A stretch of DNA of 64,000 nt. Source: Vreelandella titanicae BH1. Lineage in GTDB: Bacteria; Pseudomonadota; Gammaproteobacteria; Pseudomonadales; Halomonadaceae. The notes beneath the pieces were generated by a model, which saw nothing but the letters and a program-made list of their open reading frames with translations, searched no databases and was not told the origin of the DNA. Position numbers and translations under genes: made by a program. This document shows, one piece after another, positions 24,774 through 32,897 of this stretch. Location of the stretch: the NCBI RefSeq assembly GCF_000336575.1, contig NZ_AOPO01000010.1, positions 1 through 64,000 on the forward strand, given 5' to 3'. The stretch's first letter is position 1. Every line of letters starts with the position of its first letter.

Positions 24774-27155
24774 ATGAAATTTTCAGAACAGTGGCTGCGT
24801 GAGTGGGTTTCGCCGCAGCTTGAAACGCAGGCAATGGCCGACCAAATCACCATGGCGGGCTTGGAAGTCGACGCTATTGAGCCGGTAGCCGCCGCATTCA
24901 GCGGTGTAGTGGTGGCTGAGGTGCTGAGTAAAGAGAAGCACCCTGACGCGGATAAGCTCAATGTGTGCACCGTTGATGACGGTAGTGGCGAGCCTGTGCA
25001 GGTTGTCTGCGGTGCACCCAATGTTGATGTTGGTCAGAAGATCCCCTTTGCCCAGGTGGGTGGCGTGCTGCCAGGTGATTTTAAAATCAAAAAAGCCAAG
25101 CTACGCGGCGTTGAATCGCGCGGGATGATTTGTTCTGCATCGGAGCTGGGGCTTGAAGAAGAGACCTCGCCCGGCATCCTGGTGCTGTCGTCATCTGCGC
25201 CGGTGGGGGGCGATTTCAGAGAGTTCATGCATCTTAATGACATGACGATTGAGGTCGATCTGACGCCCAACCGGGGAGACTGCCTGAGTATTAAGGGGAT
25301 GGCGCGAGAGGTCGGCGTGCTTAACCGTTTGCCGGTTAACGGGCCCGTAATCGCACCGGTGGCCGCGGAGGTTGAGGATAGCTTCGCGGTGAGCGTAGAG
25401 GCACCAGAGCAGTGCCCGCGCTATATTGGTCGCGTAATCAAGGGCGTTAATGTTAAGGCTGAAACACCGCTGTGGATGGTAGAACGTCTTCGCCGCAGTG
25501 GCGTGCGCTCGATTGACCCAGTGGTGGATATTACCAACTACGTCATGCTGGAATTGGGCCAGCCGATGCACGCCTTTGACCGCCACAACCTGCAAGAGGG
25601 CATAGTGGTTCGCATGGCCAAGCCGGGCGAACGGCTAACACTGCTTGATGGTAGTGATATGGCGCTGCGCCCCGAAACGTTGATCATTGCCGACAGCTCA
25701 GGCCCGCTAGCCATGGCAGGTGTGATGGGTGGGGAAAACTCCGGCGTTAATGAAAATACCCAGACTATTTTCCTTGAATCAGCGTTCTTCACTCCGCTTG
25801 CCATTGCGGGGCAGGCGCGCTCCTACGGGCTACACACAGATGCATCGCACCGTTTTGAGCGCGGCGTCGATCCGCAATTGACACCAGTTGCCGTTGAGCG
25901 CGCCACACAGCTTTTGATTGATATCTGCGGCGGCCAAGCAGGGCCTCTTGTTGAAGCGCAAAGTGCTGAGCGTATGCCTGCTGAGCGCGCTATTTTCTTG
26001 CGCAGTGAACGGTTAGAAAAAGCGCTTTCCAAGGCTCTCGATAGTGATGATGTAACTGATATCTTGCAACGCCTAGGGCTTGAAGTCAGCGTGCAGGATG
26101 CCGGCTGGGCAGTCACTGCGCCGAGTTGGCGTTTTGATCTGGCCATCGAAGAGGATCTCATCGAAGAAGTAGCGCGTATCCATGGCTACAATAATTTGCC
26201 GGTGCGCCGGCCGGCGGCACGCTTGGCGCTCCGTTCAGCAGACGAGGCAACGCTTACCCAGGCACGGCTGCGCCGCCAGATGGTTGCCCGCGGCTTCCAA
26301 GAGGCGATTACCTACAGCTTTGTGGCTCCTGAGCTGCAAGCGACCATGCTGCCCGATGCTGTAAGCCCCGCGCTAGCTAACCCTATCTCGGCTGATTTGT
26401 CGGTGATGCGTGCTAGTTTGTTTCCCGGCTTGGTGCGCGCCATGGAGTATAATCTTAACCGTCAGCAAACCCGCGTGCGGCTGTTTGAAACCGGGCTGGT
26501 TTTCAACGGCGAACTGGATGAGTTGTCACAAGTCCCGATGCTTGGTGCTCTGGTCTGTGGTGCGCGGGAAGCAGAGGGCTGGAGTGATGCGAAAGGGCGG
26601 GTGGATTTCTACGATCTAAAGGGCGATTTGGAGAGTGTCCTGGCCTTGGGCGGTGACGCTGACGCATGGCGCTTTGAGCCTGCAGAGCACCCGGCCCTTC
26701 ATCCGGGGCAGTGTGCGCAGCTGCTGCATCGTGGAGAGCCTGCGGGTTGGATCGGTACCCTGCACCCTCAGGTGCGCGCAACGCTTGGCTTGAAGATGGA
26801 TGCGGTGCTCTTCGAAGTGCGTCTGGATGCGCTTAGCCAAGGCCGTATTCCTGCCTTTGAACCGTTATCACGCTTTCCTGAGGTGCGCCGTGATTTGGCG
26901 TTTATACTCAAAGAGGCGACTCCTGTGCAGGCGCTGTTGGATTGCGCCAAGCAGCAAGCAGGTGAGTATCTGCAAGATATCAAGCTATTTGACGTCTATT
27001 CAGGTAAAGGTGTGGCCGAAGAGCACAAGAGTATTGCTTTGGGCTTGACCTGGCAGCATCCATCGCGCACGCTAAACGACGAGGAAATCAATCAGTTGGT
27101 TGATTCAATTGTGACACAAGTGCGTGTCAAGTTAGATGCTGAGCTGCGCGGCTAA
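24774..27155 (+). CDS. pheT: Phenylalanyl-tRNA synthetase beta subunit
   Basis: 793 aa, full family length. N-terminal tRNA-binding (OB) domain (about 40-150, EVLSKEKHPDADKLNVC), B3/B4 editing domain (VDLTPNRGDCLSIKG), B5 domain, catalytic-like core with ARIHGYNNLP and PLSRFPEVRRDLAF, and the C-terminal ferredoxin-fold anticodon-binding domain. Starts 26 bases after pheS in the same operon. Confidence 0.96.
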   Translation: MKFSEQWLREWVSPQLETQAMADQITMAGLEVDAIEPVAAAFSGVVVAEVLSKEKHPDADKLNVCTVDDGSGEPVQVVCGAPNVDVGQKIPFAQVGGVLPGDFKIKKAKLRGVESRGMICSASELGLEEETSPGILVLSSSAPVGGDFREFMHLNDMTIEVDLTPNRGDCLSIKGMAREVGVLNRLPVNGPVIAPVAAEVEDSFAVSVEAPEQCPRYIGRVIKGVNVKAETPLWMVERLRRSGVRSIDPVVDITNYVMLELGQPMHAFDRHNLQEGIVVRMAKPGERLTLLDGSDMALRPETLIIADSSGPLAMAGVMGGENSGVNENTQTIFLESAFFTPLAIAGQARSYGLHTDASHRFERGVDPQLTPVAVERATQLLIDICGGQAGPLVEAQSAERMPAERAIFLRSERLEKALSKALDSDDVTDILQRLGLEVSVQDAGWAVTAPSWRFDLAIEEDLIEEVARIHGYNNLPVRRPAARLALRSADEATLTQARLRRQMVARGFQEAITYSFVAPELQATMLPDAVSPALANPISADLSVMRASLFPGLVRAMEYNLNRQQTRVRLFETGLVFNGELDELSQVPMLGALVCGAREAEGWSDAKGRVDFYDLKGDLESVLALGGDADAWRFEPAEHPALHPGQCAQLLHRGEPAGWIGTLHPQVRATLGLKMDAVLFEVRLDALSQGRIPAFEPLSRFPEVRRDLAFILKEATPVQALLDCAKQQAGEYLQDIKLFDVYSGKGVAEEHKSIALGLTWQHPSRTLNDEEINQLVDSIVTQVRVKLDAELRG

Positions 27156-27283
27156 TTAAGTAGCTATGTGAGTGCCTGGGCTACGCCACGATGCTTATCA
27201 CGTTCTTGGCAATGCGTTTGCTACTGTACGTTTGGTACAGAGCGTTTGTTGCTGTGTTTGCTTCAAGGATAAGGAGAAGCCTT

Positions 27284-27583
27284 ATGGGTGCGTTGACCAA
27301 AGCAGAGCTAGCCGAACATTTGCATGCAGAGCTAGCCCTGTCCAAACGAGAAGCGAAGGCTATGGTCGAAGCTTTTTTTGAAGAGATTAGAGCCTGCCTT
27401 CGTGAGAACGAACAGGTAAAACTATCGGGTTTTGGTAACTTTGATCTGCGAGATAAGCGCGAGCGACCAGGGCGTAACCCCAAAACCGGTGAAGAAATTC
27501 CCATTTCTGCTCGAAGAGTCGTGACGTTTCGCCCAGGGCAAAAGCTTAAGCAGCAGGTTGAACACTATGAAGGCGGTGAATAG
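27284..27583 (+). CDS. ihfA: Integration host factor alpha subunit
   Basis: 99 aa. DNA-bending HU/IHF family protein with [40 protein letters not shown] and the beta-arm [16 protein letters not shown] at 27284 with AAGGAG; the frame is open upstream but that part is not family-like. It follows pheT as in enterobacteria and pseudomonads. Confidence 0.96.
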   Translation: MGALTKAELAEHLHAELALSKREAKAMVEAFFEEIRACLRENEQVKLSGFGNFDLRDKRERPGRNPKTGEEIPISARRVVTFRPGQKLKQQVEHYEGGE

Positions 27584-27658
27584 TCTTTTGGTTTGAGAAA
27601 TGCTGGTACTCTCAGTTCAGTAGCTGCTCTCGTGTCATGCAAGACTCCCCTTCATAAA

Positions 27659-27690
27659 AAAGGAGTGCCTTCGGGCGCTCCTTTTCTCTT
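27659..27690 (+). terminator. Rho-independent terminator after ihfA
   Basis: An 11-bp stem AAAGGAGTGCC / GGCGCTCCTTT (one wobble) closed by the stable TTCG tetraloop and followed by a T-rich tract. Ends the pheST-ihfA transcript. Confidence 0.9.
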
Positions 27691-27752
27691 TTATGATGGG
27701 CGTTGTTGTGATGAGTATAGTGATAAGCGCGCCTGTGGAGTGATGGCTTTTG

Positions 27753-27965
27753 CTACCCCTGCATGCCGCCACCTTCGATTAGCCAGGTAATCACCACCTT
27801 AATGACGTAACCAAGCATGCCTGCGCCGAGCACCACAAACAGCATGATGGTACCAAATTTGCCTGCGTTCGATTTTTTGGCCAAATCCCAGATAATAAAA
27901 CACATAAATATGATCAGGCCGCTAATCATTAGCGGGGTGATCCAAGCCTCGAAGGTTTGCTGCAT
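27753..27965 (-). CDS. DUF2788 small membrane protein
   Basis: 70 aa with two transmembrane helices (about 8-28 and 38-60) and the DUF2788 pattern ending a first helix with FIIWDLAKKSNAGKFGT. ATG at 27965 with CAGGAG upstream; a longer in-frame start has none. Function unknown; divergent from the MioC-like gene. Confidence 0.78.
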   Translation of the reverse strand: MQQTFEAWITPLMISGLIIFMCFIIWDLAKKSNAGKFGTIMLFVVLGAGMLGYVIKVVITWLIEGGGMQG

Positions 27966-28107
27966 AGCCACTCCTGTGCGCTGCGTGTGGGTCACCCGTT
28001 TGGGCGATGTGTCTCATTCTAACCAGCCATGTTAATATTTGAGCAAATTCATCAGGTATTTGTCGACTTGACGGTTGGCACTGTGACACTTTGACAGGGG
28101 AGTGACG

Positions 28108-28572
28108 ATGCCGAAGCTAAATATTTTGGTGGGTACCATGTATGGCGGTGCCCTTGATGTGGCAGAGCAGGTGAAACCCCTATTTGAACAGGCCGGTTAC
28201 GCTGTGGAGATTATTGAACAGCCATCTGTTGATGATATTGTCAGCGGTGACGCCGATTTGGCGCTTTTTTGTGTATCGACCACTGGTAGTGGTGATTTTC
28301 CCGGCAGCTTTGTGCCCTTTGTCCGGCAGTTGCGTGACCAAAGTCCTGCGCTTACCACACTTCGCTACGGACTCATTGCACTCGGTGATAGCTCGTATGG
28401 TGATACATTTTGTGGCGCTGGCCGCGCGCTTGATGAGCTGCTGGCGGATCATGGCGCGACGCGTTTAGGGGAGCGCCTAGAGATCGATGCCATGGAGACC
28501 TTTATGGCCGACGATGCTGCTGTGCCCTGGGTGGAAGAGTGGATCGTTGCCCAGCAATTAGAGGTGGCTTGA
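28108..28572 (+). CDS. mioC: MioC-like flavodoxin
   Basis: A 154-aa flavodoxin domain. The phosphate loop is VGTMYGGALDVAEQ, with STTGSGDFPGSF and ALGDSSYGDTFCGAGRALDELL as further FMN-binding loops; the last two are shared with MioC and with sulfite reductase/P450 reductase flavodoxin domains. A soluble electron carrier; the partner is unknown. ATG at 28108 with GGGGA before it. Confidence 0.85.
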   Translation: MPKLNILVGTMYGGALDVAEQVKPLFEQAGYAVEIIEQPSVDDIVSGDADLALFCVSTTGSGDFPGSFVPFVRQLRDQSPALTTLRYGLIALGDSSYGDTFCGAGRALDELLADHGATRLGERLEIDAMETFMADDAAVPWVEEWIVAQQLEVA

Positions 28573-28575
28573 GCG

Positions 28576-28953
28576 ATGCAGCGAGCCCCCACCTCGCCTG
28601 AGCGCATCAGCGTTGCGCTGGGCTTATGTGTCGTTATGCTGGCAACTTTGCCGCGCTACATGGCGGGAGGGCATGAAACCCGCCAGACGCTGATTATCTT
28701 CGCCTTAGCGCTGGTGGCTTTTGCGGCTATTGTTCAGTGGCGCTTACTGGCCGTGGAGGCGCGTCGTCGTCTGCCACAACTATGTAAACGGTTAGTCGTT
28801 ATGCTGCTGCTGGGAATGGTGGTGATGGGTGGCTGGCATGCGCTGTTTACGGACTGGATCAGTTGGCAGGTATTCATTTCTCATGGTGCTACGCTTGGGG
28901 TGCTTCTTCATGCGCTGAGCTTATGGTGGTCGGGTGAGCGTCATGCAGGTTAG
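28576..28953 (+). CDS. Small four-helix membrane protein of unknown function
   Basis: 125 aa with about four hydrophobic segments (about 12-28, 37-57, 71-88, 100-118) and a Lys/Arg-rich loop in the middle. Starts three bases after the mioC-like stop, so probably cotranslated. I recognise no family. It could be a membrane partner of the flavodoxin, but only adjacency supports that. Confidence 0.65.
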   Translation: MQRAPTSPERISVALGLCVVMLATLPRYMAGGHETRQTLIIFALALVAFAAIVQWRLLAVEARRRLPQLCKRLVVMLLLGMVVMGGWHALFTDWISWQVFISHGATLGVLLHALSLWWSGERHAG

Positions 28954-29083
28954 CTTTTTTTGCGGTAGTGATTGAAAAAGTCGCTGCAAGACGCACAAAG
29001 CAGTAGAATGGTAAAAATTACGCAACGTGGGGCGAATAATGAAGCTAAACACGCCTTAAAGTGGTTAATTGCTCGCTTATTGC

Positions 29084-29111
29084 CTTGTTTTTAAAATCAC
29101 TGCCCCCATGT
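29084..29111 (+). promoter_or_regulatory. Candidate heat-shock (sigma-32) promoter before tig
   Basis: CTTGTTT (29084-29090) and CCCCATGT (29104-29111) are 13 bases apart. The -10 box fits the sigma-32 consensus CCCCATnT fully; the -35 box fits only its CTTG half. The start site would be about 95 bases before the tig ATG. A second sigma-32-like -35 box (CCCCCTTGAA, 29157-29166) has no matching -10. Confidence 0.4.
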
Positions 29112-29213
29112 TGCGAGCATGGCGCTTGCCACTATGCGTTGGGGTTCTTAAAATTGCCCCCTTGAACTTATTATATGCAATCAACACAACGCCCAGCCGT
29201 TAGAGGACAATTC

Positions 29214-30566
29214 ATGCAAGTTTCTGTCGAGACGACCTCCCAGATCGAACGCCGCATTACCATTCAAGTGCCGGCGGCCGAAATTGACGGGGCCGTTAGC
29301 GCTCGCTTGAAAGACACTGCGAAGAACGTTCGCTTGAATGGTTTTCGCCAGGGCCGGGTGCCAATGGCAGTAGTCCAGCAGCGCTACGGCCAAGACGTAC
29401 GTAACGAGGTTGTCAGCGAAGTAATGCGTGAGCGTTATGTGCGCGCTATTACCGAAGAAGGGTTGAACCCTGCTGGCTTCCCGCAAATTGAGCCATCGGT
29501 CAATGAGTCTGGTAAAGACCTAGAGTTTGTTGCGGTTATGGAGATCTACCCGCAGGTTGAGCTTAACTCTATCGAAGGTACAGAGATTGAGCGCCCGGTG
29601 GTTTCGGTGAGTGATGCGGATGTCGATGAGATGATCGATACGCTGCGTAAGCAAAATGCAGCCTGGGAAGAAGTGGACGCTGCTGCAGCTGACGGCGATC
29701 AGGTCACTATTGACTTCCAGGGTTATATTGGTGATGAGCCGTTTGAAGGCGGTAGCGCCGAAGGCCACACGCTGGTCATTGGTTCCAATAGCTTTATTCC
29801 TGGTTTTGAAGAGCAGTTAATTGGCGCCAAAGCGGGCGAAGAGAAGACCCTTAACGTCACCTTCCCTGAGGATTACCAGGCCGAGCATTTAGCCGGTAAA
29901 GAAGCCACCTTCAAGGTAACCGTACATAAGGTCAGCAGCCAGAAGTTGCCCGAAGTAGACGCTGAGTTTATCGAGCGTTTTGGCGTTGAAGGCGGCGATC
30001 AGGAAAAATTCCGCGCTGAAATCAAGAAGAACATGACCCGTGAAGCGTCGCAAGCCGTTGATAACCGGGTTAAGCAGCAAGTGCTCGATGCGCTGAAAAA
30101 GGTTAACGAAATTCCTGTGCCTAGCGCGCTCGTTCAGCAAGAGACTGACGGCATGAAGCGCCAAGCGGCGCAGCAGTTTGGTCTAGGCGAAGATTTTGAT
30201 GTCAGCCAGTTGCCCAACGAACTCTTTGAAGAGCAGGCCAAAGGCCGCGTTCAGGTCGGCTTGTTGCTGGCTGAAGTAATCAAAGCTAACGAACTCGATG
30301 CTGACGATGATGCTATCAAAGCAAAAGTGACCGAGCTTGCTGAGCAGTACCAAGATCCTGATGAGGTGGTTAGCTACTACATGGGTAACGAGCAGATGAA
30401 AACCCAAGTAAAATCTGCCATTCTCGAAGAGAAAGCGGTAGCTAAGCTGCTCGAACAAACGAACATTAAAGACGTTGAAATGTCTTATCAGCAAGCCCTT
30501 GCCGCTGCGCAACAGCAGGCAGAGCAAGATGAGGGTGCTGAAGAGGGCGAGCAAGCGAGCGCCTAA
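29214..30566 (+). CDS. tig: Trigger factor
   Basis: A 450-aa ribosome-associated chaperone and prolyl isomerase. The N-terminal ribosome-binding domain has the signature GFRQGRVP (the GFRxGxxP loop); the FKBP-type PPIase domain (about 160-245) and the helical C-terminal domain follow. The tail is strongly acidic (EQDEGAEEGEQ). ATG at 29214 with GAGGAC; an in-frame ATG at 29175 is not family-like. Followed by clpP-clpX-lon as in E. coli. Confidence 0.96.
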   Translation: MQVSVETTSQIERRITIQVPAAEIDGAVSARLKDTAKNVRLNGFRQGRVPMAVVQQRYGQDVRNEVVSEVMRERYVRAITEEGLNPAGFPQIEPSVNESGKDLEFVAVMEIYPQVELNSIEGTEIERPVVSVSDADVDEMIDTLRKQNAAWEEVDAAAADGDQVTIDFQGYIGDEPFEGGSAEGHTLVIGSNSFIPGFEEQLIGAKAGEEKTLNVTFPEDYQAEHLAGKEATFKVTVHKVSSQKLPEVDAEFIERFGVEGGDQEKFRAEIKKNMTREASQAVDNRVKQQVLDALKKVNEIPVPSALVQQETDGMKRQAAQQFGLGEDFDVSQLPNELFEEQAKGRVQVGLLLAEVIKANELDADDDAIKAKVTELAEQYQDPDEVVSYYMGNEQMKTQVKSAILEEKAVAKLLEQTNIKDVEMSYQQALAAAQQQAEQDEGAEEGEQASA

Positions 30567-30635
30567 CACCCTGGAACGCGGCGCACCTAATATGTCGGTG
30601 CGCCTTTCCCTTCCCGGACGCAAGGAATCACCTGA

Positions 30636-31253
30636 ATGAGTGAGTTTGATATTCAAAACGCCGGCGGTTTAGTGCCCATGGTGGTTGAGCAGAGCGCCAA
30701 AGGGGAAAGAGCCTACGACATTTACTCACGCCTGTTAAAAGAGCGTGTGATCTTTTTGGTAGGCCCTGTAGAAGACTACATGGCTAATTTGGTTGTTGCC
30801 CAACTGCTGTTCCTGGAATCGGAAAACCCCGATAAAGATATTCACCTGTATATTAACTCGCCAGGTGGATCGGTCACTGCGGGTATGTCGATTTATGACA
30901 CTATGCAGTTTGTGAAACCAGATGTCTCTACGGTGTGTATTGGTCAGGCGGCCAGCATGGGTGCGCTGTTATTGACAGCGGGTGCTGCTGGCAAGCGTTA
31001 TTGCCTTCCCAACTCACGCGTCATGATTCACCAGCCGCTGGGTGGTTACCAAGGCCAAGCGTCTGACATTGAAATTCATACCCGTGAGATTCTGGGTATT
31101 CGCGAGAAACTGAACCAAATTCTTGCCCACCACACGGGTCAGGAAATTGAAGCTGTCTCACGTGATACTGATCGGGATAATTTCATGAGCGCCAATCAAG
31201 CCAAAGAGTATGGCCTGATTGATGCAGTGCTGGATAAGCGGCCTACATCCTGA
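30636..31253 (+). CDS. clpP: ATP-dependent Clp protease proteolytic subunit
   Basis: A 205-aa serine protease with catalytic triad S107 ([10 protein letters not shown]), H132 ([10 protein letters not shown]) and D181. Spacing matches E. coli S97/H122/D171. Forms the double heptamer that degrades substrates unfolded by ClpX, encoded next. CAAGGA precedes the ATG. Confidence 0.97.
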   Translation: MSEFDIQNAGGLVPMVVEQSAKGERAYDIYSRLLKERVIFLVGPVEDYMANLVVAQLLFLESENPDKDIHLYINSPGGSVTAGMSIYDTMQFVKPDVSTVCIGQAASMGALLLTAGAAGKRYCLPNSRVMIHQPLGGYQGQASDIEIHTREILGIREKLNQILAHHTGQEIEAVSRDTDRDNFMSANQAKEYGLIDAVLDKRPTS

Positions 31254-31327
31254 TAGCGTGATAGGATTCTGCTTTTCTAACGAGCTTTTCCGGCGGCGAA
31301 AGCCGCCGCAGTGATAGAGGTATGCGA

Positions 31328-32608
31328 ATGGCCGACGGCAAAGGCAAAGACGAAGGTGGCAAACTGCTCTACTGCTCGTTTTGCGGCAAAAACCAAAACG
31401 AAGTACGTAAGCTGATTGCGGGCCCATCCGTCTATATCTGCGATGAGTGTGTCGACTTGTGTAATGACATCATTCGCGAGGAAGTTCTCGAAGCCGATGC
31501 CGAGAGCGATGAGGAGCGTTTACCTACGCCACGCGAAATACGTCATACGCTTGATGACTACGTTATCGGACAGGATCGCGCCAAGATGGTGCTTTCCGTA
31601 GCGGTATATAACCACTACAAGCGTTTGAAAACAGATGTACGCGACGGCGATGTAGAGCTAGGTAAATCAAACATTCTGCTGATTGGCCCCACCGGTAGCG
31701 GTAAAACGCTGCTTGCGGAAACCATGGCACGGTTACTGAATGTACCTTTTACCATTGCGGATGCAACCACGCTGACGGAAGCCGGCTATGTCGGTGAAGA
31801 TGTCGAAAACATCATCCAGAAGCTGTTGCAGAAGTGCGACTACGACGTCGAGAAAGCCGAGCGTGGCATTGTTTACATCGATGAAATCGACAAGATTTCA
31901 CGCAAGTCGGATAACCCTTCTATTACCCGTGATGTCTCGGGTGAAGGCGTTCAGCAAGCACTGCTGAAGCTTATTGAAGGTACGACGGCTTCCGTGCCGC
32001 CTCAAGGCGGACGCAAACACCCCCAGCAGGAGTTTGTCCAAGTCAATACGGGCAACATTCTGTTTATCGTAGGCGGTGCTTTTGCAGGGCTGGATAAAGT
32101 TATCCGTGACCGTGCTGAGAAAGGCGGCATCGGCTTCAATGCGGCGGTGAAAAGCAAAGAGTCTTCCCGTGGGGTGGGTGAACTGCTGGCCGACGTAGAG
32201 CCTGATGATCTGGTTAAATTTGGCTTGATTCCAGAGTTTGTGGGTCGTTTGCCCATCATCGCAACACTGATGGAGCTCACTGAAGACGCCCTGGTGCAGA
32301 TTCTTACAGAACCGAAGAATTCGCTAGTTAAGCAGTACGCCAAGCTGTTTGAAATGGAAGATGTAACGCTAGAGTTCAGAGATGAAGCGTTACGTGCAGT
32401 GGCTGAAAAAGCCATGGAGCGTAAGACAGGTGCTCGCGGACTGCGCTCTATTCTAGAGTCGGTACTGTTGGATACCATGTACGAAATTCCTTCGCTTGAA
32501 GGTGTTAGCAAGGTCGTCATCGACGGATCTGTGATAGCCGGAGAAAGCGAACCTCTGTTGATCTACTCTCAGCAGGAAGATGCACGTGTCGACGGCACTG
32601 ATGGTTAG
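31328..32608 (+). CDS. clpX: ATP-dependent Clp protease ATP-binding subunit ClpX
   Basis: A 426-aa AAA+ unfoldase. N-terminal zinc domain with C16, C19, C38 and C41, Walker A GPTGSGKT, Walker [11 protein letters not shown], and the pore and IGF-type loops that dock ClpP ([11 protein letters not shown]). Two in-frame ATGs occur at 31322 and 31328; the AGAGG at 31316-31320 is well spaced (7 bases) only for the second. Confidence 0.96.
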   Translation: MADGKGKDEGGKLLYCSFCGKNQNEVRKLIAGPSVYICDECVDLCNDIIREEVLEADAESDEERLPTPREIRHTLDDYVIGQDRAKMVLSVAVYNHYKRLKTDVRDGDVELGKSNILLIGPTGSGKTLLAETMARLLNVPFTIADATTLTEAGYVGEDVENIIQKLLQKCDYDVEKAERGIVYIDEIDKISRKSDNPSITRDVSGEGVQQALLKLIEGTTASVPPQGGRKHPQQEFVQVNTGNILFIVGGAFAGLDKVIRDRAEKGGIGFNAAVKSKESSRGVGELLADVEPDDLVKFGLIPEFVGRLPIIATLMELTEDALVQILTEPKNSLVKQYAKLFEMEDVTLEFRDEALRAVAEKAMERKTGARGLRSILESVLLDTMYEIPSLEGVSKVVIDGSVIAGESEPLLIYSQQEDARVDGTDG

Positions 32609-32654
32609 TGGCTAGTCGAGTATCGCGGCCCAGCTTCAACCGCTTGCGCTAAAT

Positions 32655-32690
32655 CAAGGGGTCGCCAAGGCGACCCCTTGTTGTTGTAGA
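32655..32690 (+). terminator. Probable terminator between clpX and lon
   Basis: A near-perfect palindrome CAAGGGGTCGCC / GGCGACCCCTTG (12 bp each side of AA) is followed by TTGTTGTAG. The U-tract is broken, so it may be leaky. Confidence 0.65.
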
Positions 32691-32718
32691 TGTTCTAGGA
32701 CTCTGCTGTAGAGAGCCC

Positions 32719-32768
32719 TTATAAAGCGTGTTGTGAAGCCTGGTTATCTAGCGAGAGAGTTATAAAGC
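32719..32768. repeat. Two copies of TTATAAAGC 41 bp apart upstream of lon
   Basis: TTATAAAGC at 32719-32727 and again at 32760-32768, each followed by a related stretch ending GTGAAG (after 5 and 7 bases). The 41-bp spacing is about four helical turns. A recent local duplication or paired operator half-sites are both possible. Confidence 0.4.
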
Positions 32769-32840
32769 CTAATTCGTGAAGTGTTACTGCCTAGCCTATT
32801 CAATGCTAACGTCTAAACGCCAGCATTTTGAAAAGTGTGC

Positions 32841-32870
32841 AGTACTTTTCTAAGTACTCTTTTAAGTACT
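32841..32870. repeat. Three AGTACT elements at exact 12-bp period in the lon leader
   Basis: AGTACT (self-complementary) begins at 32841, 32853 and 32865, separated by T-rich hexamers (TTTCTA then CTTTTA). The array ends 27 bases before the lon ATG. TTGAAA at 32828-32833 could be a -35 box leading into the array, but no clear -10 is present. Confidence 0.7.
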
Positions 32871-32897
32871 CATCCGATTTGTCGAGGAACGTCTGCG

